Below, piece by piece: positions 1-7,681 of a stretch of DNA of 64,000 nucleotides. The stretch is from positions 1 through 64,000 of the forward strand of contig NZ_JAIVLG010000007.1 in NCBI RefSeq assembly GCF_020524545.1, in the 5' to 3' direction. A model generated the notes under the pieces. The model did no database searches. It was not told the DNA's origin and worked only from the letters and a program-made list of their open reading frames with translations. Both the position numbers and the translations under genes were made by a program. This DNA comes from Microbacterium paraoxydans (GTDB lineage Bacteria; Actinomycetota; Actinomycetes; Actinomycetales; Microbacteriaceae). Numbering within the stretch: the first letter of the stretch is position 1; each line of letters begins with the position of its first letter.

Positions 1-244
1 CACACGACCCGACGACCCGAACATCTGGCGCGTCCGCTACGACACCATCGACAACGACGGAAAGATCACCCTCCGCCACCACGGACGACTCCTCCACCTC
101 GGAATCGGCCGAGCCCACACCCGCACCGAGATCATCTGCCTCGTCCACAACGACGACGCCACCATCATCACTCTCGACACCGGCGAACTACTCGCCGAAT
201 ACACCCTCAACCCCACCAAGAACTACCAACGCAAAAACGACTGA
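1..244 (+). mobile_element. IS481-family transposase, C-terminal fragment (cut by window edge)
   Basis: An open frame (first full codon at base 2) runs to TGA at 242-244 and encodes about 80 residues. It contains NIWRVRYDTID, LRHHGRLLHLGIGR and TGELLAEYTLNPTKNYQ, which I recognise as the C-terminal end of IS481-family DDE integrases of Actinobacteria, beyond the catalytic core. The frame is open to the window start, so the gene is truncated here by the window and may be complete on the chromosome. Codon use (many CTC and CAC codons) fits the high-GC host. A hairpin overlaps the stop codon and a probable IS end follows. Family assignment rests on remembered motifs. Confidence 0.72.
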
Positions 245-267
245 ACCCCCGGAAACCGGGGGTTCAG
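241..267 (+). terminator. Hairpin terminator overlapping the transposase stop codon
   Basis: CTGAACCCCCGG and CCGGGGGTTCAG form a perfect 12-bp stem with an AAA loop. The left arm includes the TGA stop codon. There is no long T-run, only TCGTT after the stem. Confidence 0.6.
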
Positions 268-270
268 TCG

Positions 271-294
271 TTCACGATGTCCTGAGACATCACA
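271..294. repeat. Probable right terminal inverted repeat of the IS481-type element
   Basis: Read on the minus strand the segment is TGTGATGTCTCAGGACATCG followed by TGAA, which starts with TGT and carries the GTCTCAGGACATC core I associate with IS481-family ends. It lies just after the transposase gene and ends 3 nt before the tRNA-Leu gene. The left end is outside the window, so neither the pairing nor a target duplication can be tested here. Confidence 0.5.
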
Positions 295-297
295 CTG

Positions 298-380
298 TGC
301 GCGAGGGGGGACTTGAACCCCCACGTCCTTACGGACACTGGCACCTGAAGCCAGCGCGTCTACCATTCCGCCACTCGCGC
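298..380 (-). tRNA. tRNA-Leu (anticodon CAG)
   Basis: The minus strand folds as an 83-nt class II tRNA. The acceptor stem GCGCGAG (374-380) pairs with CTCGCGC (299-305), with discriminator A at 298. The anticodon arm CTGGC-TTCAGGT-GCCAG gives anticodon CAG. There is a long variable arm and a GGTTCAAGTCC T-arm. CCA is not encoded. A tRNA-Leu beside fhaA is the usual arrangement at this actinobacterial locus. Confidence 0.95.
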
Positions 381-525
381 GAGTGTCTCGTTCCGAAGAA
401 CTCAACTTCCCGAGGATATCACGCGATTTCACCCCCTGTTGCACACCCCGCAAGGCGGATCGGCGGCGTTCCCCCAGGACACCTGGCTACGATGTCCCTA
501 CCGGTCGGCATGCCAGAGGAGCCCA
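381..525 (+). promoter_or_regulatory. Upstream region of the fhaA-pknB operon
   Basis: This stretch separates tRNA-Leu from the first gene of the rightward cell-envelope operon. A possible -10 hexamer TACGAT lies at 488-493, but I see no convincing -35. The Shine-Dalgarno sequence AGAGGA (515-520) precedes the GTG at 526. No gene is supported here. Confidence 0.35.
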
Positions 526-1251
526 GTGGGACTACTTGACAGCTTTGAGAAGGGTCTCGAGCGCGCAGTGAACAGCGCGTTCGCGAAGACCTTCCGCAGC
601 GGCATTCAGCCCGTGGAGATCGCTTCAGCGCTGCGGCGCGAGGCCGATACGAAAGCGGCTGTCGTGAGCCGCGACCGCATCATCGCGCCCAACAGCTACG
701 TCGTACGTCTGAGCGCCGACGATGCGGAGCGGATGCGCGGGCTCGGTGGCGCCCTCACCGATGAGCTGCTCGCGCTGCTGAACAAGCACGCCACCTCGCA
801 GGGCTACAGCTTCGCCGGCCCGCTCTCGGTCACCCTCGAAGCCGACGAGAAGGTCGCCACGGGCACCGTGCGCGTGAACTCGGGCACGGTCGAGGGACGC
901 GTCAGCTGGCAGGCCGTGGTCGACGTCGACGGTCGTCGGCATGCGATCACCCGTGCCCGGACGGTGATCGGTCGCGGCTCAGATGCCGACATCACCATCG
1001 CGGACGCCGGTTCGAGCCGCAAGCACGTCGAGATCCTGTGGGACGGCGAGCGCGCCATGATGCGCGACCTCGGCTCCACCAACGGCACGAAGGTCAACGG
1101 CCAGAAGCTGCGCGAGGCCGCCCTCCCCACCGACACCACCATCACGATCGGACGCACCGACCTGGTGTTCCGCATCGTCCCCGTGGCCGCCCCGTCGCGC
1201 CCTGCGCCTCGCGGTGACGACGCCACCCGAGCGTTCGGAGCCCTCGGTTGA
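526..1251 (+). CDS. fhaA: FHA-domain protein FhaA (DUF3662 + FHA)
   Basis: A 241-residue cytosolic scaffold that binds phosphothreonine on Ser/Thr kinase substrates in the cell-wall growth machinery. Residues 2 to about 118 match the DUF3662 N-terminal domain of FhaA (start GLLDSFEKGLERAVN). A forkhead-associated domain spans about 137-215, with GR at 149-150, SSRKH at 163-167 and STNGT at 184-188, the phosphopeptide-binding loops. GTG 526 is chosen because AGAGGA lies 5 nt upstream and the family begins with GLLD; the open frame extends further upstream without conserved content. First gene of the fhaA-fhaB-pstP-rodA-pbpA-pknA run. Shorter than mycobacterial FhaA because the linker is short. 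Confidence 0.92.
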   Translation: MGLLDSFEKGLERAVNSAFAKTFRSGIQPVEIASALRREADTKAAVVSRDRIIAPNSYVVRLSADDAERMRGLGGALTDELLALLNKHATSQGYSFAGPLSVTLEADEKVATGTVRVNSGTVEGRVSWQAVVDVDGRRHAITRARTVIGRGSDADITIADAGSSRKHVEILWDGERAMMRDLGSTNGTKVNGQKLREAALPTDTTITIGRTDLVFRIVPVAAPSRPAPRGDDATRAFGALG

Positions 1252-1763
1252 GTGAACTGATCCTGCTTCTGCTTCGCATCGGGTTCCTGGTCCTGATGTG
1301 GTTCTTCGTGTTCGGGGTCGTGTACTCGCTCCGCGCGGATCTGTTCGGGGTGCGCGTGCGCAAGCTCCCGGCCGAGGCGACCGCCGGAGCATCCGCCCCT
1401 GCAGCGGCACCAGCGCCCGCCTCGAAGCCGGCCTCGTCTCGGCCCTCGACCGGACCTGCCACGGTGGCGACAGCCAAGCGCCTCGTAATCACGTCGGGCC
1501 CGAAGGCGGGGCTCGAACTGCCGCTGAGCGCCGACTCGCTCACCATCGGTCGTTCCAGCGAGTCCGCCCTCGTGATCCGTGACGACTACACGTCCAGCCA
1601 CCACGCCCGCCTCATGCTCCGCGGCGACGCCTGGGCCATCCAGGACCTCGACTCCACCAACGGCACCTATGTCGCGGGCCAGCGCGTGTCCGGCTCCCCC
1701 GTCGCCCTCTCACTCGGCACCCCCATCAAGGTGGGCGCCACGACCTTCGAGCTGCGAGCCTGA
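1248..1763 (+). CDS. fhaB: FHA-domain membrane protein FhaB (FipA-like)
   Basis: A 171-residue protein with an N-terminal membrane helix (about 4-25), a Pro/Ala-rich linker (about 42-75) and a C-terminal FHA domain (about 80-165) with GRSSES at 101-106, SSHHAR at 116-121 and STNGT at 136-140. Members dock phosphorylated partners at the division and elongation apparatus. The start is TTG at 1248, whose last two bases belong to the fhaA stop codon (TTGA), giving translational coupling; no in-frame ATG or GTG precedes the membrane helix. It sits 7 nt before pstP. Confidence 0.9.
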   Translation: MSELILLLLRIGFLVLMWFFVFGVVYSLRADLFGVRVRKLPAEATAGASAPAAAPAPASKPASSRPSTGPATVATAKRLVITSGPKAGLELPLSADSLTIGRSSESALVIRDDYTSSHHARLMLRGDAWAIQDLDSTNGTYVAGQRVSGSPVALSLGTPIKVGATTFELRA

Positions 1764-1770
1764 CGCCGGC

Positions 1771-3075
1771 ATGGTCTTCGAAGGCTCGAGCGTCGCGATC
1801 TCCCACACCGGGAAGGTCCGCTCCAACAACCAGGACTCCGGATACTCCGGGGCGAACCTGTTCGTCGTCGCCGACGGGATGGGTGGCCACGCCGGCGGAG
1901 ACGTCGCGTCGAGCATCGCGATCCAACGCCTCGAGCCCCTCGACCAGCCGTACGCGACGACGGAGGATGCGCAAGCGTCGCTCCAGGCCGCCGCGACCAC
2001 CGCGGCGGGCGACCTCATCCGCGCTGCGAAGGACCGCCCGGAGCTGGCCGGGCTCGGCACGACCCTCAGCGCGATCATCATGGTCGACGAGTACGCGGTC
2101 ATCGGGCACATCGGCGACTCCCGCATCTACCTGTACCGCGACGACGCCCTCACGCAGATCACCGCCGACCACACGTTCGTGCAGCGCCTCGTCGACTCCG
2201 GCCGCATCACCCCGGAAGAGGCCCGCTACCACCCGCGTCGCTCCGTCCTCATGCGGGTGCTCAGCGACATGGATTCCGACCCCGAGCTCGACATGTTCGT
2301 CATGCACACGCAGCCCGGTGACCGCTGGCTGCTCTGCTCCGACGGACTCTCCGGCGTGGTCGACGAACCTCACATCCTCAAGGCGATGCAGCTCGGCCTC
2401 GCGCCCGGTCGCACCGCAGACAACCTCCTCAAGCAGGCACTTGACGGGGGTGCCCCCGACAACGTCACGATCGTGCTGGTCGACGTGGGCGGGCAGCATC
2501 CGATCCACTCGGGCACGCCCACGATCGTCGGGTCGGCGTCGAACCCCGACGGCGTGTACGTGCCCCCGGTGCGCCCGCCGCGCAGCAACTGGCTGCACCC
2601 GGTGCGGCAGGCCGCGAACGAGCCCAGTCACTTCGAACCGGCACCGGAGTACCTCGAGGAGCTCATCGAGGAGGACCGTCGGCGCGCGAAGCGGCGACGC
2701 ATCGGATGGATCGCCGCCGCGCTCCTGGTCGTCGCGATGCTGGCCTTCGCCGCGTTCGCGGCCTACAGCTGGACGCAGACGCGCTACTTCATCGGCGCCG
2801 ACGAAGACAGTGTCGTGATCTTCCAGGGCGTGCAGCAGAACATCGGTCCGATCACCCTGTCGACACCGATCGAGGACACGAACATCCTCCTGGCCGACCT
2901 CCCGCCGTACCAACGCGCCTCGGTCGAGCGCACGATCACCGCCCGCTCCCTGTCCGACGCCATGGCGATCGTCGACCGCCTCCGCACGGGTGCCGAAGCG
3001 AACGTCATCCAGCAGACCCCTCTGCCCACCCCGATGCCGACACCGAGCGAGACGCCGGCCGGAGGTGACGGATGA
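1771..3075 (+). CDS. pstP: PP2C-type Ser/Thr protein phosphatase PstP
   Basis: A 434-residue metal-dependent phosphatase that reverses PknA/PknB phosphorylation. Residues 1 to about 240 form the PPM domain. Visible motifs are FVVADGMGGHAGG (metal-binding Asp), IGDSRIYLY and GGAPDNVTIVLVDVG near the domain end. One membrane helix lies at 311-334 and is followed by an extracytoplasmic tail ending in a Pro/Thr-rich stretch. ATG 1771 gives the conserved N-terminus before SHTGKVRSNNQD. The stop overlaps the rodA start (ATGA). Placement between fhaB and rodA is the standard order. Confidence 0.95.
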   Translation: MVFEGSSVAISHTGKVRSNNQDSGYSGANLFVVADGMGGHAGGDVASSIAIQRLEPLDQPYATTEDAQASLQAAATTAAGDLIRAAKDRPELAGLGTTLSAIIMVDEYAVIGHIGDSRIYLYRDDALTQITADHTFVQRLVDSGRITPEEARYHPRRSVLMRVLSDMDSDPELDMFVMHTQPGDRWLLCSDGLSGVVDEPHILKAMQLGLAPGRTADNLLKQALDGGAPDNVTIVLVDVGGQHPIHSGTPTIVGSASNPDGVYVPPVRPPRSNWLHPVRQAANEPSHFEPAPEYLEELIEEDRRRAKRRRIGWIAAALLVVAMLAFAAFAAYSWTQTRYFIGADEDSVVIFQGVQQNIGPITLSTPIEDTNILLADLPPYQRASVERTITARSLSDAMAIVDRLRTGAEANVIQQTPLPTPMPTPSETPAGGDG

Positions 3076-4457
3076 GCACCGACGTCCAGGCGGACACCAC
3101 CGTCATCAAGGCTCTCAAGCGCCTGCGCATGCCCCAGACGCAGCGCAATCGCGAGTTCTGGCTGCTGCTCTTCGCCTGCGCGATCAGCGGTGCCGCCCTG
3201 ACCCTCGTGCAGCTGGGCGCCCTGGGCGCGATCGACCCGATGATCCTCGCGATCGGCGGTGGTCTCGCCGCCCTCGCCTTCGCCCTGCACATCGTGCTGC
3301 GCTTCGTCGCCTCCGACGCCGACCCGTTCGTGGTGCCGATCGCCACGCTGCTCACCGGCCTCGGCATCGCGATGATCTATCGCATCGACATCGCCTTCGG
3401 GAACACCGGCTGGAACGCGTACTCGACCAAGCAGCTCGCCTGGACGGCGATCTCGCTCGCCGGCGCGATCGCCGTCGTGATCCTGCTGCGCAACTACCGG
3501 ATCCTGTTCCGGTACACGTACATCTTCGGCCTCGCCGGAATCGTCCTCCTCCTGCTGCCGTTCATCCCCGGACTGCGCATCGCCGATGCCAACGCGGCCG
3601 TCTGGGTCTCGCTCGGCGGCATCTTCGCCTTCCAGCCCGGCGAGCTCGCCAAGATCTGCCTCGCGATCTTCTTCGCCGGGTACCTGGTGCGCACGCGAGA
3701 GAGTCTGACCTCGGTCGGCAAGCGGGTCCTCGGCATCACCTGGCCCCGCATGCGGGAGCTCGGGCCGGTCCTGGTGGTCTGGATCATCTCGCTCGGCATC
3801 ATCGTCTTCCAGCGCGACCTCGGCACCGGAACCCTGATCTTCGGCATGTTCGTCGCGATGCTCTACGTCGCGACCGGCAAGACGAGCTGGGTGCTCATCG
3901 GCCTCGGCCTGGTGGTCGCCGGTGTCGCCCTCGCCACGCAGATCCTCAGCTACGTGCAGGGCCGCTTCATCAACTGGCTGTTCCTCTTCGACGCCGGCCG
4001 CGTCGACCCGGACGGTGCCGGCTACCAGCCGATGCAGGGGCTGTTCGGCCTTGCGCGCGGCGGGCTCATCGGCACCGGGTGGGGTCAGGGACGCCCCGAG
4101 GTCACCCCGCTCGCCCACAGCGACTACATCATCACCAGTCTGGGTGAGGAGCTCGGCCTGATCGGGCTGTTTGCGATCCTCTGCCTGTATATGGTGTTCG
4201 TCAGTCGGGGTATGCGCATCGGCCTCGCCGGCCAGGACGACTTCGGCAAGCTGCTGGCCACCGGGTTGTCGTTCACGATCGCGCTGCAGGTGTTCATCAT
4301 GGTGGGCGGCGTCACCCGGCTCATCCCGCTGACCGGTCTGACCACGCCGTTCCTCGCCGCCGGTGGATCCTCGCTCGTGGCCAACTGGCTCATCGTCGCG
4401 CTGTTGCTGCGCATCTCCGACGGCGTCCGCCGCCAGCCGAGGGTGGTGATCGGATGA
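3072..4457 (+). CDS. rodA: SEDS-family peptidoglycan glycosyltransferase RodA/FtsW
   Basis: A 461-residue polytopic membrane protein (about ten hydrophobic segments) of the SEDS family, which polymerises lipid II and works with a class B PBP. Diagnostic segments include FQPGELAKICLAIFFAGYL, FQRDLGTGTLIFG and the C-terminal LGEELGLIG and PLTGLTTPFLAAGGSSL. It overlaps pstP and its partner pbpA by ATGA on each side, implying tightly coupled expression. In actinobacteria this locus copy is called RodA. FtsW is normally encoded in the dcw cluster, which is not in the window. Confidence 0.94.
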   Translation: MSTDVQADTTVIKALKRLRMPQTQRNREFWLLLFACAISGAALTLVQLGALGAIDPMILAIGGGLAALAFALHIVLRFVASDADPFVVPIATLLTGLGIAMIYRIDIAFGNTGWNAYSTKQLAWTAISLAGAIAVVILLRNYRILFRYTYIFGLAGIVLLLLPFIPGLRIADANAAVWVSLGGIFAFQPGELAKICLAIFFAGYLVRTRESLTSVGKRVLGITWPRMRELGPVLVVWIISLGIIVFQRDLGTGTLIFGMFVAMLYVATGKTSWVLIGLGLVVAGVALATQILSYVQGRFINWLFLFDAGRVDPDGAGYQPMQGLFGLARGGLIGTGWGQGRPEVTPLAHSDYIITSLGEELGLIGLFAILCLYMVFVSRGMRIGLAGQDDFGKLLATGLSFTIALQVFIMVGGVTRLIPLTGLTTPFLAAGGSSLVANWLIVALLLRISDGVRRQPRVVIG

Positions 4458-5908
4458 CGAAGGAACTCCGACGACTCAGCATCCTGATGCTGTTCATGTT
4501 CATCGCGCTGTTCGCCGCGACGAGTTGGATCCAGGTCGTGGAGGCCGACAGCCTCGCCCAGAACAGCAACAACAAGCGCACCCGGCTCGACAGCTACGAG
4601 ATCCAGCGCGGCGCGATCATCGTCGACGGCGTCACCATCGCCAACTCGGTGCCCAGCGACGATCAGTACCAGTTCCAGCGGGTCTACACGGACGCGCCGA
4701 TGTGGGAGCCGGTGACCGGGTACTTCAACGCAGCACTCGATTCGCGCACCGGCATCGAGCAGGCCATGAACGCCGACCTCTCCGGCACCGGCGCCAACGC
4801 TTTCCTCGGCGAGGTGGAGCGCATCCTCTCAGGTCAGCCCCAGCGCGGGTACAGCGTTGAGCTGTCGTTGGACTCCGCTGCGCAGAAGGCCGCCTTCGAC
4901 GCGCTCGGCGATCTCCAGGGCGCCGTCGTCGCGATCGAGCCGAAGACCGGTCGGATCCTGGCGATGGTCTCGACCCCCGGGTTCGACACCAATCTCATGG
5001 CGACCCACGATGCGGACGCCGCGAACGCCACGTACGAACAGCTCAAGGCAGACCCCTCGAAGCCGTTGTCGAACCGGGCCATCGCCGGCGACCTCAATCC
5101 CCCCGGCTCCACGTTCAAGGTCGTCGTCGCCGCAGCGGCCTACGCCAGCGGCGACTGGACCCCGACGTCGACCCTCCCGAACCCCGCCTCCTACACGCTG
5201 CCGGGTTCGTCGAACCGGGTCTCCAACGCGTGGGGCGGAAAGTGCGGACCCGCCGCGACCGTCACGATCGCCGAGGCGATCCGACTCAGCTGCAACATCC
5301 CGATGGCCGAGCTCGCGGTCGAGCTCGGCGACGACAGGATCCGCGAGATGGCCGAGAAGCTCGGCTTCAACCGATCCTTCGAGACGCCGCTGGAGTCGAC
5401 GCCGTCGAGCTACCCTCGCGCGCTCGACGATGCGCAGACCGCTCTGACCGGCTTCGGCCAGGGCAAGGTCACCGCGACGCCGCTCCAGATGGCGATGGTC
5501 TCGGCCGGTCTCGCCAACGACGGCGTCGTGATGAACCCTCGGATGGTGGATGCCGTCATCGGGAACGATCTGTCGGTCATCAAGGCGTTCGAGAACAGCG
5601 AGTTCGGCCGGGCGATGGAGGCCGATGTGGCGAACGACGTGACCGATGCGATGGTCGCGAGCGTCGCTACGGGCGCAGCCCAGGGTGCAAGAATAGACGG
5701 GATCGACGTGGCCGGTAAGACCGGCACCGCAGAGAACGGAAACAGGCCGCACACGTTGTGGTTCACCGGCTTCGCGCCGGCGGACGACCCCGCGGTCGCA
5801 GTAGCAGTCGTCGTCGAAGACGGCGGCGGACAGGGACAATCAGGAAGTGGCGACACCATCGCCGCTCCGATTGCGAAGAAGGTCATAGAGGCGGTGCTGG
5901 GCAGATGA
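4454..5908 (+). CDS. pbpA: Class B penicillin-binding protein PbpA
   Basis: A 484-residue D,D-transpeptidase with an N-terminal membrane anchor (about 7-30). The catalytic motifs are complete: SxxK as STFK at 219-222, SxN as SCN at 279-281 and KTGT at 422-425. The PBP dimerisation region lies between the anchor and the transpeptidase domain. The gene overlaps rodA upstream and pknA downstream by ATGA, so SEDS polymerase, PBP and kinase are co-translated. It is the partner transpeptidase of RodA in septal or lateral wall synthesis. Confidence 0.94.
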   Translation: MTKELRRLSILMLFMFIALFAATSWIQVVEADSLAQNSNNKRTRLDSYEIQRGAIIVDGVTIANSVPSDDQYQFQRVYTDAPMWEPVTGYFNAALDSRTGIEQAMNADLSGTGANAFLGEVERILSGQPQRGYSVELSLDSAAQKAAFDALGDLQGAVVAIEPKTGRILAMVSTPGFDTNLMATHDADAANATYEQLKADPSKPLSNRAIAGDLNPPGSTFKVVVAAAAYASGDWTPTSTLPNPASYTLPGSSNRVSNAWGGKCGPAATVTIAEAIRLSCNIPMAELAVELGDDRIREMAEKLGFNRSFETPLESTPSSYPRALDDAQTALTGFGQGKVTATPLQMAMVSAGLANDGVVMNPRMVDAVIGNDLSVIKAFENSEFGRAMEADVANDVTDAMVASVATGAAQGARIDGIDVAGKTGTAENGNRPHTLWFTGFAPADDPAVAVAVVVEDGGGQGQSGSGDTIAAPIAKKVIEAVLGR

Positions 5909-7638
5909 GGCCGACGCAGGGTGTGTCGTTCGGTGGTCGCTACGAGCTGCAGTCGCGTATCGCGATCGGTGGCATGGGCGAGGTGTGGGAAGCGACGGAT
6001 CACGTCATCGGACGTACCGTCGCCATCAAGATCCTCAAGGACGAGTACATGGGGGACCCCGGGTTCCTCGAGCGCTTCCGCGCCGAGGCCCGGCACGCCG
6101 CCCTCGTCAACCACGAGGGCATCGCCAGCGTCTTCGATTACGGCGAGGAGAACGGCAGCGCCTACCTCGTCATGGAGCTCGTGCCCGGCGAGGCCCTCTC
6201 GACCGTGCTCGAGCGCGACGGCGCGTTGAACGCCGACAAGACGCTCGACATCGTCGCCCAGACGGCATCCGCTCTGCAGGCAGCGCATGCGGCCGGCCTC
6301 GTCCACCGCGACATCAAGCCGGGAAATCTGCTCATCACGCCGGATGGCCGCGTGAAGATCACCGACTTCGGCATCGCGCGCATCGCCGATCAGGTGCCGC
6401 TCACCGCGACCGGTCAGGTCATGGGCACCGTGCAGTACCTGTCGCCCGAGCAGGCGTCGGGGCACCCGGCGTCTCCGGCGACCGACACCTACTCGCTCGG
6501 CATCGTCGCCTACGAGTGCCTGGCGGGCAAGCGACCGTTCACGGGCGAGTCGCAGGTGGCCATCGCGATGGCGCAGATCAACGAACAGCCTCCGCCGCTG
6601 CCCCCGACCGTGCCGATCCCGGTGCAGAACCTGGTCATGGCGATGATCGCCAAGAAGCCCAGCGACCGTCCGTCCTCGTCGGCGACGGTGGCGCGTGCTG
6701 CGCAGGCGCTGCGTCGCGGTGACCTGAACTCCGCGGCGATCGCCGTTCCCGCCATCGCTACCGGTGGCATCGCCGGTGACGATGACGCGACCCGGATGAT
6801 GACGGCCTCCGGTGACGACGGCACCACCCGCATCCTCCCCACCACCGCTCAGCTCCCCACCGAGGAGGCCGCGGAGGAGGAGAAGAAGAAGCGCAGTCCC
6901 TGGACCTGGCCGCTGATCGCGCTGATCGCACTGCTGGTGATCGTCCTCGGCGGGACGGTGTGGGCGATGCTGGCGAATCAGCAGGGCGAGGCCGACCCCA
7001 CCGGTTCACCGACGCAGAGCTCCACGCCGCCGACCACACCGACGGAGTCTCCGACGCCCGAGGTGACGCGCGTCAACGTGACCGCATTGAACCTCGTCGG
7101 CATGGACTGCGCGACGGCGACGTCGACGCTCACCGAGGCAGGATTCGACAGCGAGATCACCTGCCCGGAAGGCGACCCGGCTCCCACCGACGCCGAGGTC
7201 GGCAAGGTCTACGACGTCTCCCCCCGGGGGAACGTCGAGACCACGCAGGCGATCACGCTCACGATCTACGCCGGTCGCGCCGCTCTGCCGACCCCGACCG
7301 ATGCTCCCACCATCACGGGCGACCCGATCGCCGGCAGCACCGTGACGATCGCCTGGGGCACCGGCTTCACCTGCCCCAGCGGCACGACCCTCTCGGGCTA
7401 CGTCGTCTCCCTGCAGAACGGCACCTTCGTGTCGGGCGGGCCGAACTTCCAGCCCACGCAGCGGAACACCGAGGTGAAGGTCGCGGATGCCGCGGGTCAG
7501 CAGCTCATCGTCACGTACCAGGGGATGTGCTCCGGTGGCGACCAGCGCACGTCGGCCGCGTCGCCCCCGCTCTCGGTCCCGATCACCGCGGCACCCGACC
7601 CGGGCGACGGTGATGAGGGCGGCGATTCCGCCGAGTAG
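5905..7638 (+). CDS. pknA: Ser/Thr protein kinase PknA, with a single extracellular PASTA-like domain
   Basis: A 577-residue Hanks-type kinase. Catalytic Lys42 lies in VAIKIL, HRDIKPGN starts at 134 (Asp136) and DFG starts at 154. A membrane helix at about 335-356 is followed by a Thr/Pro-rich linker. One PASTA-like domain lies at about 390-460, and there is a further extracellular region of about 115 residues ending in an acidic tail. Mycobacterial PknA lacks PASTA domains, so this ectodomain is larger than the textbook protein. The ATG overlaps the pbpA stop. The kinase regulates cell shape and wall synthesis with PknB, counteracted by PstP. Confidence 0.9.
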   Translation: MRPTQGVSFGGRYELQSRIAIGGMGEVWEATDHVIGRTVAIKILKDEYMGDPGFLERFRAEARHAALVNHEGIASVFDYGEENGSAYLVMELVPGEALSTVLERDGALNADKTLDIVAQTASALQAAHAAGLVHRDIKPGNLLITPDGRVKITDFGIARIADQVPLTATGQVMGTVQYLSPEQASGHPASPATDTYSLGIVAYECLAGKRPFTGESQVAIAMAQINEQPPPLPPTVPIPVQNLVMAMIAKKPSDRPSSSATVARAAQALRRGDLNSAAIAVPAIATGGIAGDDDATRMMTASGDDGTTRILPTTAQLPTEEAAEEEKKKRSPWTWPLIALIALLVIVLGGTVWAMLANQQGEADPTGSPTQSSTPPTTPTESPTPEVTRVNVTALNLVGMDCATATSTLTEAGFDSEITCPEGDPAPTDAEVGKVYDVSPRGNVETTQAITLTIYAGRAALPTPTDAPTITGDPIAGSTVTIAWGTGFTCPSGTTLSGYVVSLQNGTFVSGGPNFQPTQRNTEVKVADAAGQQLIVTYQGMCSGGDQRTSAASPPLSVPITAAPDPGDGDEGGDSAE

Positions 7639-7681
7639 TCTGTAGTCCAGCTCAGCAACAGTCGTTTCCAGGGGGTAGTAC

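Noticed and set aside
1726..4118. Long minus-strand frames under pstP and rodA
   Set aside because: Their translations are Arg/Asp/Gly-rich shadows caused by third-position GC bias; the plus-strand genes have full domain matches.
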